A stretch of 64,000 bases of DNA from Flavisolibacter ginsenosidimutans (GTDB lineage Bacteria; Bacteroidota; Bacteroidia; Chitinophagales; Chitinophagaceae). The translations under genes and the position numbers were made by a program. Below are positions 50,009 to 59,717 of this stretch, piece after piece. The DNA lies in NCBI RefSeq assembly GCF_007970805.1, contig NZ_CP042433.1:4836001-4900000 (forward strand). The letters are read 5' to 3'. Each line of letters begins with the position of its first letter. Within the stretch, counting starts at the first letter, position 1. Below the pieces are notes generated by a model. That model was not told where the DNA came from, ran no database searches, and was given only the letters and a program-made list of their open reading frames with translations.

Positions 50009-50854
50009 ATGAAAAAATTCTTTCTTCCCCTGCTGACGCTTGCCGCGCTTGCAAGCCAGGCGCAAAAAGCTTCCAACAAACTCACGTTTCAAAAAGGACA
50101 AACGATTGAGGTGACCACCAACCTGAACATCAACACGCAATCCATGATGGGCGAAATACCGGCCAGCGTAGTGATGACCGATACGTATTTGGTAGGCGAG
50201 ACAACTGCCGATGGAACGCAGCTTATCAAAACGCCCAAAAAAGTAAAGTTCAGCGTTTCGGCCATGGGACAAGACATGAGCGCCGATTCGGACAATCCTA
50301 AAGATTTGGAAGGCCGCCTCGGCGAACCCATAAAAGAAATCATGAAGCAAAAGCAGGAGTTCTCTGTTGATGCAACCGGGAAAGTAACGAAAGTAAAAAC
50401 CGATGACAAAAAGAAAAAGGAAGACGCCGGCATGATGGGCATGATGATGCCGGGCATGAACACAGGCGCAACGGTGGCCGTGGCCGGACAGCCAAGCCTT
50501 TTTAAAATTCTGCCCGACCGTGAAGTAAGCAAGGGCGACACGTGGACAGATTCGGTTAACGTTGAGGGCAACAAGACCAAAACGGTTTATACCGTAAAGG
50601 ACATTACCGACAAAGAAATCATCCTTGATTACACCGGCGATGGAACATCGAAAACAACACAATCGGCCATGGGGATGAGTGCAGACGTTTCGGCAACCAC
50701 AAAAAATTCAGGCACCGTTACACTGGACAAAACAACCGGTTTGCTTAAACAAAAAACCATGACGGCGGCCACCGAATCGAACATGACCATGAACGGAAAC
50801 GACATGAGTTCGACCACAAAGATTACGGCGGTAACAACGGTTAAAGTTTTATAG
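50009..50854 (+). CDS. Secreted protein, DUF6263-like
   Basis: 281 residues. Signal peptide ending ASQAQ. The body is a series of beta strands with Thr-rich low complexity (KLTFQKGQTIEVTTNLNINTQSMMGEI, VTTKITAVTTVKVL) and a Met/Gly-rich patch (MMGMMMPGMNTG, about residue 147-158). It resembles a DUF6263-type conserved Bacteroidota secreted protein, unknown function. A terminator follows. Confidence 0.65.
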   Translation: MKKFFLPLLTLAALASQAQKASNKLTFQKGQTIEVTTNLNINTQSMMGEIPASVVMTDTYLVGETTADGTQLIKTPKKVKFSVSAMGQDMSADSDNPKDLEGRLGEPIKEIMKQKQEFSVDATGKVTKVKTDDKKKKEDAGMMGMMMPGMNTGATVAVAGQPSLFKILPDREVSKGDTWTDSVNVEGNKTKTVYTVKDITDKEIILDYTGDGTSKTTQSAMGMSADVSATTKNSGTVTLDKTTGLLKQKTMTAATESNMTMNGNDMSSTTKITAVTTVKVL

Positions 50855-50872
50855 GCTTCACATTAACCATAA

Positions 50873-50908
50873 AAAATCCCTCAACGTTTGTTGAGGGATT
50901 TTCATTTA
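50873..50908. terminator. Intrinsic terminator at the convergent end before lysA
   Basis: A 13-bp perfect stem AAAATCCCTCAAC with its complement, GTTT loop, T-tract; it overlaps the end of the reverse lysA and works in both directions. Confidence 0.9.
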
Positions 50909-52111
50909 TAAAGCTTTTACCTGGTTTCTTAGCAAGTCTTCAAACTCGTCCCGCTTGCGAATGAGTTTTGCTTCGCCGTCAAGCACTAAAACTTCGGCGG
51001 GCTTGTACCGCGAATTGTAGTTGGAGGACATTTCAAAACCGTAAGCACCGGCATTGTAAATAGCCAGCACATCGCCTTCGCGTACTTCGTGCAAAAGGCG
51101 GTCTGTGGCAAAGGTATCCGTCTCGCAGATGTAGCCGGTGACCGTGTAAACTTTCTCTTCAGCGTGCGCATTGGAAAGGTTCACGATGTGATGATAGGCA
51201 TCGTACATCATGGGCCGGATGAGGTGGTTCAAACCGGTATTAATGCCCGCAAAAGTTTGTGCGCCGTTGTCCTTCATCACATTTACCTGCGTAAGCAAAT
51301 AGCCGCATTCGCTCACGAGATATTTCCCCGGTTCAAACCAAAGCGTGTAGGTTTTCCCTTTATTGAAAAGATGCGATTCGAGATAAGTTTTTAGCCGCTG
51401 CGCAATGTGGGCAATGTCGGTTTCTTCGTCGTCGGGTTCGTAGGGAACTTTAAAGCCGCCGCCCAAATCAATGACTTCCAAATCGGGAAAATGCGCAACC
51501 AGTTCCGTGAGAACTTTGATGCCGTGCACAAACACCTCGGCGTCTTTAATGTCGCTGCCCGTATGAATGTGCAGGGTTTTGATGTGGATGTTGTGTTGCT
51601 TAATCACATCAAGCAAGTTGTCAAGCTGGTCAACCGGAATACCAAACTTGCTTTTCTCATGTCCCGTTGAAATTTTCAAATTGCCGCCGGCCAAAATGTT
51701 GGGCCGCAGGCGCACGCCAACGGGATAGGACGAACCAAATTTCTTTCCGAATTTTTCGAGGTTGGAAAGACTGTCAATGTTTACGTGCACGCCGTTTTTT
51801 ACGGCTTCCTGAATTTCTTCAAAGGAAATGCCGTTGGAGGTGTAAAGAATATTTTCGGGAGAAACGCCGGCGTGCAGCGCAAGCTTTACTTCGTTAATGC
51901 TGCTGCAATCAATGCCGCAGCCAAGCGAAGAAATGTATTTTAAAACGTTGATGTTGGTGAGGGCTTTGCAGGCAAAAAAGAACGAGGCATCCAGCCCGGC
52001 AAAACCGGACTTTAATTTTTGATATTGTTCCTTCATTTTTTCCGCATCGTAAACATATACGGGAGTGCCAAAACGTTCGGCAATCTGAAGAAGTTGATCC
52101 TTTGATAACAT
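50906..52111 (-). CDS. lysA: Diaminopimelate decarboxylase
   Basis: Last step of lysine synthesis. 401 residues, PLP fold type III. Lys49 in FFFACKALTNI binds PLP; LHIHTGSDI, the GGGFKVPYE phosphate loop and the C-terminal ICETDTFATDRLLHEVREGDVLAIYNAGAYGFEMSSNYN are the family signatures. Start ATG 52111. Confidence 0.95.
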   Translation of the reverse strand: MLSKDQLLQIAERFGTPVYVYDAEKMKEQYQKLKSGFAGLDASFFFACKALTNINVLKYISSLGCGIDCSSINEVKLALHAGVSPENILYTSNGISFEEIQEAVKNGVHVNIDSLSNLEKFGKKFGSSYPVGVRLRPNILAGGNLKISTGHEKSKFGIPVDQLDNLLDVIKQHNIHIKTLHIHTGSDIKDAEVFVHGIKVLTELVAHFPDLEVIDLGGGFKVPYEPDDEETDIAHIAQRLKTYLESHLFNKGKTYTLWFEPGKYLVSECGYLLTQVNVMKDNGAQTFAGINTGLNHLIRPMMYDAYHHIVNLSNAHAEEKVYTVTGYICETDTFATDRLLHEVREGDVLAIYNAGAYGFEMSSNYNSRYKPAEVLVLDGEAKLIRKRDEFEDLLRNQVKAL

Positions 52112-52159
52112 GGTCTGAACCTTGATTTGGGAGATTGAATGATTGAGAGGAGAGAAGAT

Positions 52160-53125
52160 TTATTCTTCTTGCTTTTCTTTATCTGTTGCGGATTCATTTT
52201 CATCGCTTGCAGAATCGTTCTGCTCATCTTGCGTTGCCTCTTCGTTTGGAACATCGTCTGTGGACAATTCTTCTTCAACCTTTTCTTCTTCTACGGCTTC
52301 ATCTTCAGCGGCAAAAATTTCATCGGTGATGTACTCTTCTTCGGCAATTTCGTCTTCAAGGCTTTCGGTTGGAGCGTTATCACCCGGTGTTTCATCACTG
52401 TTTATTTCTTCTTCATTCATACTTGCAGTCATGGCTTCAACCGCATGCCCGTTTACGTGCGTTTCTTCATCGTCTCCCAATTCATCTGCAGAAATTAATT
52501 CGCCGTTATCGGCAACGGCCAATATTTCGCTTTGTTCAAAATCAGTATGATTAACGACGGTCGGTTGCACCAATTGGTCGGCCAGCACTTCTTTTATTTT
52601 CGGCAAATCATCGGCTGTGTTGATGCCGAAATAATCCATGAAGCTTTTCGACGTTGCATACACCAGGGGATGACCGGGCAATTTTTCGTTGCGGCCTGTA
52701 ATGATGACGAGTTCTTTCTCCAGCAATTTCTGTACGGCATAATCCGAACTTACGCCGCGAATGGATTCTATTTCGCCCTTGGTCACGGGTTGTTTGTAGG
52801 CAATGATGGCAAGGGTTTCCAGGGCCGCAGATGAAAGACGTTTTAAAAACTTTTCGCCGTTGAGTTGTGCAACGGTTTTGTGGTATTCTTTTTTGGTAAG
52901 AAATTGCCAGCCGCCACCGCTTTGCCGCACTTCAAAAGGATAAAATTCAGAATTGTATTTTTCCACAATACCCTCAAGGGCTGCATCCACCTGCTCCACT
53001 TCAATCTTTTCTTCCATGAAGCCAAAAGCGTTGTTGATAAGCTCTGTGATCTCTGTCGAAACAAGCGGTTTGTCAGAAGCAAAAATCAGCGATTCAATAT
53101 GCGGTATGAGTTCGGAGATATCCAT
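52160..53125 (-). CDS. scpB: Segregation and condensation protein B
   Basis: Partner of SMC-ScpA. 321 residues. The N-terminal winged-helix domains are normal (LIPHIESLIFASDKPLV, LKRLSSAALETLAIIAYKQPVTKGEIESIRGVSSDYAVQKLLE) and end near residue 185. The remaining about 130 residues are a very acidic, Glu/Asp-rich tail (EEEYITDEIFAAEDEAVEEEKVEEELSTDD...), longer than the usual family end. Confidence 0.93.
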   Translation of the reverse strand: MDISELIPHIESLIFASDKPLVSTEITELINNAFGFMEEKIEVEQVDAALEGIVEKYNSEFYPFEVRQSGGGWQFLTKKEYHKTVAQLNGEKFLKRLSSAALETLAIIAYKQPVTKGEIESIRGVSSDYAVQKLLEKELVIITGRNEKLPGHPLVYATSKSFMDYFGINTADDLPKIKEVLADQLVQPTVVNHTDFEQSEILAVADNGELISADELGDDEETHVNGHAVEAMTASMNEEEINSDETPGDNAPTESLEDEIAEEEYITDEIFAAEDEAVEEEKVEEELSTDDVPNEEATQDEQNDSASDENESATDKEKQEE

Positions 53126-53134
53126 AATAAAAAC

Positions 53135-53176
53135 GTTGGCCGTTGTTCGTCAATTGTTGTTCGAACAACGGCCAAC
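53135..53176. repeat. Perfect 15-bp inverted repeat between scpB and atpG
   Basis: GTTGGCCGTTGTTCG (53135-53149) and its exact complement (53162-53176), 12-nt loop. It lies just after atpG in the same direction as scpB. Confidence 0.85.
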
Positions 53177-53197
53177 CATCAACGAACAACAAAAAAA

Positions 53198-54079
53198 TTA
53201 TCCTTGCAACGCTGCCGCACCGCTCACAATCTCGGTAAGCTCGGTGGTGATGGCCGCCTGTCTTGCACGGTTATACGAAATCTTCAGATTGCGAAGCAAT
53301 TCGTTGGCGTTTTCGCTGGCCTTGTCCATCGCCGTCATGCGGGCGCCGTGCTCCGAAGCGTTAGCATCCAACACCGCTTTGTACAATTGCGTGTTTAAGA
53401 TCTTCGGCATCAGTTCGGCAATCAATTCTTCTTTGCTTGGGTCAAAAATGAAGTCAGCTTTGTTGGCAGAACCCGCGTTCTGTGCTTTTGGGATGGGCAA
53501 AAATGGCTCGGCTACAAAGCGCTGCGTAGCCGCGTTTTTAAACTCGCTGTAAATAATTTCAACGGCGTCAAACTCGCGGTTCTGAAACGCCTGGATGGCG
53601 GCCTGCGAAGCTTTTTGCACGTTGTCGAATGTAAGGTTCAGGAAAATGTCTTTGTGCGCATCGCTCACCTTGTAATTGTTCTTGGCAAAATGTTCGTAGC
53701 CTTTTTTGCCGATGCTCCAAATGGTGACGTTGCCCTTGCTGTATTGCGTATTGTATTTTTCGCGGATGGTTTGTTTGGCCAGCTTAATGAGGTTGGCGTT
53801 GTAAGCGCCGGCCAGGCCACGGTCAGAGGTAATGACAATCAGCAGCACTTTTTCCACAGCCCGTTCGGTAGCCAGCGCATTGCCACCTTCCACTTCTGTA
53901 TTGCTCACGATGTTGCTAAGCATTTCCTGCAATTTTTTTGCGTAGGGGCGCATTTGCTGAATGGCGTCCTGCGCCCGGCGCAATTTGGCGGCGCTTACCA
54001 TTTTCATTGCCTTGGTAATCTGCTGCGTGCTTTGCACCGATTTGATGCGGTTGCGTACTTCTTTTAACTGACCGGCCAT
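53198..54079 (-). CDS. atpG: ATP synthase gamma subunit, away from the other atp genes
   Basis: 293 residues. RIKSVQSTQQITKAMKMVSAAKLRRAQ at the N-terminus and SEHGARMTAMDKASENANELLRNLKISYNRARQAAITTELTEIVSGAAAL at the C-terminus are canonical. Central stalk of the F1 motor. No atpA or atpD flanks it. An upstream -7 element (reverse strand 54147-54154) suggests its own promoter. Confidence 0.95.
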   Translation of the reverse strand: MAGQLKEVRNRIKSVQSTQQITKAMKMVSAAKLRRAQDAIQQMRPYAKKLQEMLSNIVSNTEVEGGNALATERAVEKVLLIVITSDRGLAGAYNANLIKLAKQTIREKYNTQYSKGNVTIWSIGKKGYEHFAKNNYKVSDAHKDIFLNLTFDNVQKASQAAIQAFQNREFDAVEIIYSEFKNAATQRFVAEPFLPIPKAQNAGSANKADFIFDPSKEELIAELMPKILNTQLYKAVLDANASEHGARMTAMDKASENANELLRNLKISYNRARQAAITTELTEIVSGAAALQG

Positions 54080-54146
54080 AGAAATTTGAGATTTACGATT
54101 TCGGATTTGAAATTTTTGTTTCCAACTCTGTTCGTAAAATCGGCGG

Positions 54147-54154
54147 CAAAAGTA
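54147..54154 (-). promoter_or_regulatory. -7 promoter element of atpG
   Basis: On the reverse strand reads TACTTTTG, matching TAnnTTTG, 67 bp before the atpG start. Confidence 0.5.
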
Positions 54155-54231
54155 AGGCAGCAGGCCTGAAATTCCATAAGAAAGTCGGCTATCATTTTAG
54201 CCAAATTCCGTTGGCGACAGGCCTGTTTTCC

Positions 54232-54927
54232 TCAATCCACAAATTCAAACTGGCGGCGCAGGCGGTAGGTCAGCAAAAGTCTTCCGTCTTCCCGGGAAGA
54301 ATTTTTTAGCGTCTTTTCGTCTTCCTTAACAATTTCCATTGTGATGGGTCCGTTGGCCAAATTGGCTAAGAAAGACGAATCAATTTTGATCTCGCCGTTC
54401 TCTACCCATAGTTCTTCGTTCACGTCTGCTGAAGAAAAAGACGTATCCACCATGATCAGTTGCACTCTGCTAGCGGTGGAAGGAAACCCTGAGAGTTTAA
54501 TGAGAAAAGGCGCTTTCTTTATTTGTTCCGGCAATTCATTTTCCAAGGTAAAAGGTTCAAGGCTGAATTCTTCTTTGTGTTGCTTGTTGCTGCTGTCAGT
54601 AAAGACGATGCCGTGGCTTCCCGCAAAGCCGTCAAGCGGTTTACTTGTTTCATAAAAGACGCCGGTAAAGCCAGCGCTGTCGGCCTTCAGCGTGTCGCCA
54701 TCCAGCATTACGAAGCCGGGTTGCGCCAACCGCAACGCCTTTCCGTTTTCGCCACCCAACCGGTATTGTAGCCGAACGGTAACCATACCTTCCTCTTCAT
54801 CGCCCCAAACCCGGTAATCATAAAAAAAGGCAGAGGAACCGGCATCTTCGCTCTTGTTGCCTGCCGGCTTGTTTTTACAAGCGGTAAAACAAAAAACAAC
54901 GGCAAGAACAGAAAGGAAAAACTTCAT
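54232..54927 (-). CDS. Putative lipoprotein, 231 aa
   Basis: Lipobox CFTACK (Cys17). The mature domain is beta-rich and tightly packed (FFYDYRVWGDEEEGMVTVRLQYRLGGENGKALRL, ELPEQIKKAPFLIKLSGFPSTASRVQLIMVDTSF). Not recognised; it may be a surface or periplasmic protein. It is upstream of atpG in the same direction, but an independent promoter there suggests separate transcription. Confidence 0.65.
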   Translation of the reverse strand: MKFFLSVLAVVFCFTACKNKPAGNKSEDAGSSAFFYDYRVWGDEEEGMVTVRLQYRLGGENGKALRLAQPGFVMLDGDTLKADSAGFTGVFYETSKPLDGFAGSHGIVFTDSSNKQHKEEFSLEPFTLENELPEQIKKAPFLIKLSGFPSTASRVQLIMVDTSFSSADVNEELWVENGEIKIDSSFLANLANGPITMEIVKEDEKTLKNSSREDGRLLLTYRLRRQFEFVD

Positions 54928-55016
54928 ACACTTTGTTGTTGCAAAAATGCCGCAAGCGCAATGCGTCTCAATCGTTAAGAAAACGCATTGCGCTATAAAA
55001 GCCCGGCGGAATGGAT

Positions 55017-55024
55017 TATCTTTG
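55017..55024 (+). promoter_or_regulatory. -7 promoter element of secA
   Basis: TATCTTTG, matching TAnnTTTG, 89 bp before the secA ATG at 55114. A TTG about 26 bp upstream may be the -33. Confidence 0.45.
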
Positions 55025-55113
55025 ACGCCCTGTCAAATTGGCTAATCCATGTGATTAGCACTTTTTTTGACACCCAAAATTCTTTATTAAAATAATTAGA
55101 CCCGATAGATTTT

Positions 55114-58100
55114 ATGATTGGTTTTCTTTCCAAAATTTTCGGTGGCAGCAAATCGGAAAAAGACGTAAAGCAGATATTGCCCCTCGTCACCAAAATCAAC
55201 GAGCACTTTCAATCCTGCCAGAACCTGAGCAACGATGAACTTCGCCACAAGACCGTTGAATTTCGTACCCGCATCAACGACCACCTCAAAGACATTGACA
55301 CACAAATAGCCGACACCAACCGCCGCGCCGAAGAATTGCCTTTCAACGACCTCGTGGGCAAGGACGCCGTTTACCAGGAAGTTGACCAGCTAAAAAAAGA
55401 CCGCGACGGAAAGATTGAAGAAGCCCTGAAGGAAATTTTGCCCGAAGCCTTTGCCGTGGTAAAAGAAACGGCCCGCCGCTTTAAGGAAAATACCGAAATC
55501 AAATCGAAGGTGACGGAGCTTGACAAAGAGTTGAGTCTTACAAAATCTTACATCACGATAAACGGTGAGGAAGTTACCTATCAAAACACCTGGACGGCTG
55601 GCGGCGGACAAGTAACCTGGAACATGGTTCACTACGACGTGCAGCTGATTGGCGGTATTGTTCTTCACCAGGGCAAGATTGCCGAGATGGCCACGGGTGA
55701 AGGTAAAACGCTTGTGTCAACCCTTCCGGCGTATTTAAATGCGCTGGCTGGCGAAGGCGTGCACATTGTAACGGTGAACGATTACCTGGCCCGCCGCGAC
55801 AGCGAATGGAACGGTCCCATCTTCGAATGGCTTGGTTTGAAAGTAGATTGCATTGACAAGCACGAACCCAACAGCGAAATGCGCCGCAGCGCTTATCTGG
55901 CCGATATTACTTACGGTACCAACAACGAATTTGGCTTCGATTACCTCCGTGATAACATGGTGCACAGCCCCGAAGAAATGGTGCAACGCAAACACCATTT
56001 TGCGATGGTGGATGAAGTAGACTCGGTGTTGATTGACGATGCAAGAACGCCGTTAATTATTTCCGGTCCCGTGCCCAAAGGCGACGACCAACAGTATCAT
56101 ATTCTTCGACCCCGTGTGCAGAGCCTCGTGGAGATGCAGGAACGTTTGGTGCGTGGCTTTTTAAACGAAGCAAAAAAACGTTTTTCCGAAGGCGACGATG
56201 ATCCGAAGAGCGGTGGTTTGTACTTGTTCCGGGCTTACCGCGGCTTGCCTAAATACGGTCCGCTCATTAAGTTTTTGAGTGAGCCGGGCATTAAAGTAAA
56301 ACTGCAAAAAGCCGAGAATTATTATTTGCAGGATCAGCAGCGCAACATGCACATTGTTGACGAAGAATTGCTCTTTCAGATTGACGAAAAAAACAAATCG
56401 GTTGACCTGACCGACAAAGGCATCACAACCATCACCCGCTCCGGCGAAGACCCCGATTTTTTTGTGCTGCCCGATATCAGCATTCGTTTGGCTGAAGTTG
56501 AAAACGCGGACATACCACAGGAAGACAAACTCCATCAGAAAGAAGCCATTCTCAATGAATACTCAACCAAAGCCGATCGCATTCACTCGGTGCAACAGTT
56601 GTTGAAAGCTTATGCGCTTTTTGACAAAGACGTGGAATACGTGGTGATGGACGGCGCGGTAAAAATTGTGGACGAACAAACCGGTCGTATCCTCGATGGC
56701 CGTCGTTACAGCGATGGCCTGCACCAGGCCATTGAAGCAAAAGAGAATGTAAAGATTGAGGCCGCTACACAGACATACGCAACGGTTACGTTGCAGAACT
56801 ATTTCCGCATGTATCATAAGTTGGCCGGTATGACCGGTACGGCCGAAACAGAAGCGGCGGAATTGTGGAGCATTTACAAATTAGACGTTGTTACCATTCC
56901 AACCAATATTCCCGTTACCCGTAAAGACCAGCAAGATCTTGTTTACAAAACACGGAAAGAAAAATTCGGTTCTGTGATTGACGAAATCGAAGCCTTGCGT
57001 AACGCGGGCCGCCCGGTGCTTGTGGGCACAACATCAGTTGAAGTGAGCGAATTGCTTAGCCGCATGTTGCAGGTGAAAAAAATTCCGCACAACGTACTCA
57101 ACGCAAAACAACACGCAAGAGAAGCGCAGGTTGTAGCCGAAGCGGGTTTGGCCGGTGCCATAACCATTGCTACCAACATGGCCGGTCGCGGTACGGACAT
57201 TAAGCTCGGACCCGGCGTAAAAGAAGCGGGTGGCTTGGCTATTATTGGCACCGAACGTCACGAATCTCGCCGCGTGGACAGGCAGTTGCGCGGTCGTGCC
57301 GGTCGCCAAGGCGATCCCGGTACTTCGCAGTTTTACGTTTCATTGGAAGATGACCTGATGCGCATGTTTGGCTCGGAACGCATCGCCGGATTGATGGACC
57401 GCTTTGGTTACAAAGAAGGCGAAGTGATTCAGCACAGCATGATTACCAAATCGATTGAAAGAGCGCAACGCAAAGTAGAGGAAAACAACTTTGGCATTCG
57501 CAAACGCTTGCTTGAATACGATGACGTAATGAACATGCAGCGCAATGCGATTTACGACCGAAGAAACCATGCTTTGTTTGGCGAACGCCTGGCACTTGAT
57601 ATTGACAATGCCTTCTCTGTAACAGCAGAGGAAATCATTACAACCTACAAAGAACAGGACGATTACGAAGGTTTCAAACTTGCCTGCATCGTGACCTTTG
57701 GACTTGACTTTCAGATTTCACCGGACGATTTCAAAACAACCGATGCCGCTTCGTTAACCGATAGACTTTATACAGAAGCAATTGAAAATTACCAGGCGCA
57801 CAAAGAAGGTGTGAAAGCGCAAGCGGTTCCTGTGTTTAAAAACATCCGGCAAACGCAGGGTCAGCACATCGAAAACGTGGTGGTTCCTTTCAGCGACGGA
57901 CGCAAAGGCATCAATGTGTTGGTGAACCTTGACAAGATGATTACCAGCGAAGGCGATGAACTGACCAACGCGATGGAGCGCAACATTACCCTCGCCATTA
58001 TTGACGACAGTTGGAAAGAACACCTGCGTGCAATGGACGACCTGAAGCAAAGCGTTCAAACAGCTTACCTGGAACAAAAAGATCCGCTGGTGATTTACAA

Positions 58101-58449
58101 GATGGAGGCCTACAATTTGTTCCGTCGCATGAGTTCTGATTTGAATCGCGAGATTGTTTCCTTCTTGTGTCACTCGCAATTGCCTATACAGGAAGAACAA
58201 GCACCGCTGCGCGAAGCCCGTCCGCAAAAAACCGACATGAGCAAGCTGCACGCAAACAAAGAAGAAATTGAAGCAACGGGCGAAGATTACGCAGCCAACG
58301 AAAAAGATTATTACGATCCGTCAAGTCCCGCTGGCAATGTAGCCGTAAGACAAGAACCAATCAAAGTAGGACCGAAGATCGGCCGCAACGATCCTTGTCC
58401 TTGCGGCAGCGGCAAGAAGTTTAAGAACTGTCACGGGAAGGATGCGTAA
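55114..58449 (+). CDS. secA: Preprotein translocase ATPase SecA
   Basis: Drives proteins through SecYEG. 1111 residues, longer than the roughly 900 of E. coli. Two nucleotide-binding domains with MATGEGKTLVSTLPAYLNAL and DEVDSVLIDDARTPLIISGP; an extra insertion runs about residues 350-440 (GRPVQ... DPKSGGLYLFRAYRG). The C-terminus has the zinc motif CPCGSGKKFKNCHG. Usual for Bacteroidota, where SecA carries inserts. Terminator follows at 58470. Confidence 0.97.
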   Translation: MIGFLSKIFGGSKSEKDVKQILPLVTKINEHFQSCQNLSNDELRHKTVEFRTRINDHLKDIDTQIADTNRRAEELPFNDLVGKDAVYQEVDQLKKDRDGKIEEALKEILPEAFAVVKETARRFKENTEIKSKVTELDKELSLTKSYITINGEEVTYQNTWTAGGGQVTWNMVHYDVQLIGGIVLHQGKIAEMATGEGKTLVSTLPAYLNALAGEGVHIVTVNDYLARRDSEWNGPIFEWLGLKVDCIDKHEPNSEMRRSAYLADITYGTNNEFGFDYLRDNMVHSPEEMVQRKHHFAMVDEVDSVLIDDARTPLIISGPVPKGDDQQYHILRPRVQSLVEMQERLVRGFLNEAKKRFSEGDDDPKSGGLYLFRAYRGLPKYGPLIKFLSEPGIKVKLQKAENYYLQDQQRNMHIVDEELLFQIDEKNKSVDLTDKGITTITRSGEDPDFFVLPDISIRLAEVENADIPQEDKLHQKEAILNEYSTKADRIHSVQQLLKAYALFDKDVEYVVMDGAVKIVDEQTGRILDGRRYSDGLHQAIEAKENVKIEAATQTYATVTLQNYFRMYHKLAGMTGTAETEAAELWSIYKLDVVTIPTNIPVTRKDQQDLVYKTRKEKFGSVIDEIEALRNAGRPVLVGTTSVEVSELLSRMLQVKKIPHNVLNAKQHAREAQVVAEAGLAGAITIATNMAGRGTDIKLGPGVKEAGGLAIIGTERHESRRVDRQLRGRAGRQGDPGTSQFYVSLEDDLMRMFGSERIAGLMDRFGYKEGEVIQHSMITKSIERAQRKVEENNFGIRKRLLEYDDVMNMQRNAIYDRRNHALFGERLALDIDNAFSVTAEEIITTYKEQDDYEGFKLACIVTFGLDFQISPDDFKTTDAASLTDRLYTEAIENYQAHKEGVKAQAVPVFKNIRQTQGQHIENVVVPFSDGRKGINVLVNLDKMITSEGDELTNAMERNITLAIIDDSWKEHLRAMDDLKQSVQTAYLEQKDPLVIYKMEAYNLFRRMSSDLNREIVSFLCHSQLPIQEEQAPLREARPQKTDMSKLHANKEEIEATGEDYAANEKDYYDPSSPAGNVAVRQEPIKVGPKIGRNDPCPCGSGKKFKNCHGKDA

Positions 58450-58469
58450 ACTTTGTTGCACAATATTTT

Positions 58470-58496
58470 AAAGTCTCACGGAAGTGAGACTTTTTG
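58470..58496 (+). terminator. Intrinsic terminator after secA
   Basis: AAAGTCTCAC with its complement, GGAA loop, T-tract. Confidence 0.88.
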
Positions 58497-58536
58497 TTTG
58501 CACGGAATATTTTGCCTTTTCAAATAAGTTTTCCCA

Positions 58537-58977
58537 ATGCAGTTTAACGTTCGTTCCGTGTCCATCGAAGATGCGCAAGCCGTCAACGAGTTGTCAGCGC
58601 AACTTGGTTATTCTGTTTCTTTAACGGGCACCGTTGCCAACATTCAGCAACTTCTCTCTTCAAAAGAACATTGTTGTTTTGTTGCAGTGCACGATTTGAC
58701 TGTTATTGGCTGGATACATGGCTTCCTCGCTTACCGTATCGAAAGCAATCCTTTCGCCGAAATCGGCGGCTTGGTGGTAGAGGAAAGTTTTAGAGGCAAA
58801 GGCATCGGTAAAATGCTTGTTGACCGCGTAAAAGAATGGAGCCTGGAACAAGGCATGGCAAGCTTGCGATTACGAAGCAACGCGAAAAGAAAAGAGGCGC
58901 ACGAGTTTTATGAAAAGCTTGGCTTCACCGTTACGAAGGAGCAAAAAGTTTTTGAAATGCGACTTGACAAAAAATAA
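58537..58977 (+). CDS. GNAT-family N-acetyltransferase
   Basis: 146 residues. The acetyl-CoA loop RGKGIGKMLVDRV follows a strand reading GGLVVEESF; the C-terminal LRSNAKRKEAHEFYEKLGF is typical. Substrate unknown. A terminator begins inside the last codons. Confidence 0.85.
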   Translation: MQFNVRSVSIEDAQAVNELSAQLGYSVSLTGTVANIQQLLSSKEHCCFVAVHDLTVIGWIHGFLAYRIESNPFAEIGGLVVEESFRGKGIGKMLVDRVKEWSLEQGMASLRLRSNAKRKEAHEFYEKLGFTVTKEQKVFEMRLDKK

Positions 58978-59008
58978 AAAGACCGTTTGTGCAAACGGTC
59001 TTTTTATA
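58976..59008. terminator. Intrinsic terminator between the GNAT and reverse barrel genes
   Basis: AAAAAGACCGTTT with its complement, GTGC loop, T-tract. Convergent genes flank it, so it is bidirectional. Confidence 0.9.
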
Positions 59009-59021
59009 ATGGGTGACAGTT

Positions 59022-59717
59022 TTAAAATTTAAAGCCAAGCGTCACGCTCAACACGCGGTGCTTGTTGTTATTGTCCGCGCTGCTGTTTGTGCCGCTTTGC
59101 AGTTTTGCCAGGCCCAATCCATAGTTTACACCAAGTGCCAAACTTTTTCCTTCGATGCCCGCAGTGCCGTTCAGTCCGTAATCAAAACGGCGAACAAGAC
59201 CCAGGCCTGCGCCTTCTTCTTTGTTGAATGTAGTCGGGTCGTCGTTTGAAAATTGAATGTCTGTTTCGCGGTTGTAGGTTTGCCCTAAAATGTTGGTGCC
59301 TTCTGTTTTTACTTTGCCCGCAATGCCAACCGCTGCATAAGGTCCTGCGCCGATGAAGAAACGATTAGCACCGCCGATAGGTGCTTTAAAAAGAAGGTTC
59401 AACGGAACTTCCAAATACATCGGGTTGAATGTTTGCTTGTAATACCCTGCTTGTCCGGCCGTTCCTTTTTGGATTTTTGAGCCCTTGCCCGTGTAAAGCA
59501 AACCCGGTTGCAAACTCAAGAAAGAGCTGCCCAATTTTACGTTGCCAATTACACCAACCTGGAAAGACGTTAATTGATTCGCATCGTTCACGCGGCCGTT
59601 TGGCGTAACCGATACGTTGGCTAAATTCAATCCAACCCTGAGTTGTCCGCTTTGTGCGTGAGAAAGAAAACTGCCGAAAAGAAGAGCGGTGCCTGCTGCA
59701 ATGTGTTTTAGTTTCAT
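59022..59717 (-). CDS. PorT-like outer-membrane beta-barrel protein
   Basis: 231 residues. Signal peptide ending SHAQS, then alternating beta-strands typical of PorT-family barrels (QLRVGLNLANVSV, QVGVIGNVKLGSSFLSLQPGLLYTG, RFFIGAGPYAAVGIAG) ending VLSVTLGFKF. Probable outer-membrane porin or assembly factor. Role not assigned. Confidence 0.8.
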   Translation of the reverse strand: MKLKHIAAGTALLFGSFLSHAQSGQLRVGLNLANVSVTPNGRVNDANQLTSFQVGVIGNVKLGSSFLSLQPGLLYTGKGSKIQKGTAGQAGYYKQTFNPMYLEVPLNLLFKAPIGGANRFFIGAGPYAAVGIAGKVKTEGTNILGQTYNRETDIQFSNDDPTTFNKEEGAGLGLVRRFDYGLNGTAGIEGKSLALGVNYGLGLAKLQSGTNSSADNNNKHRVLSVTLGFKF

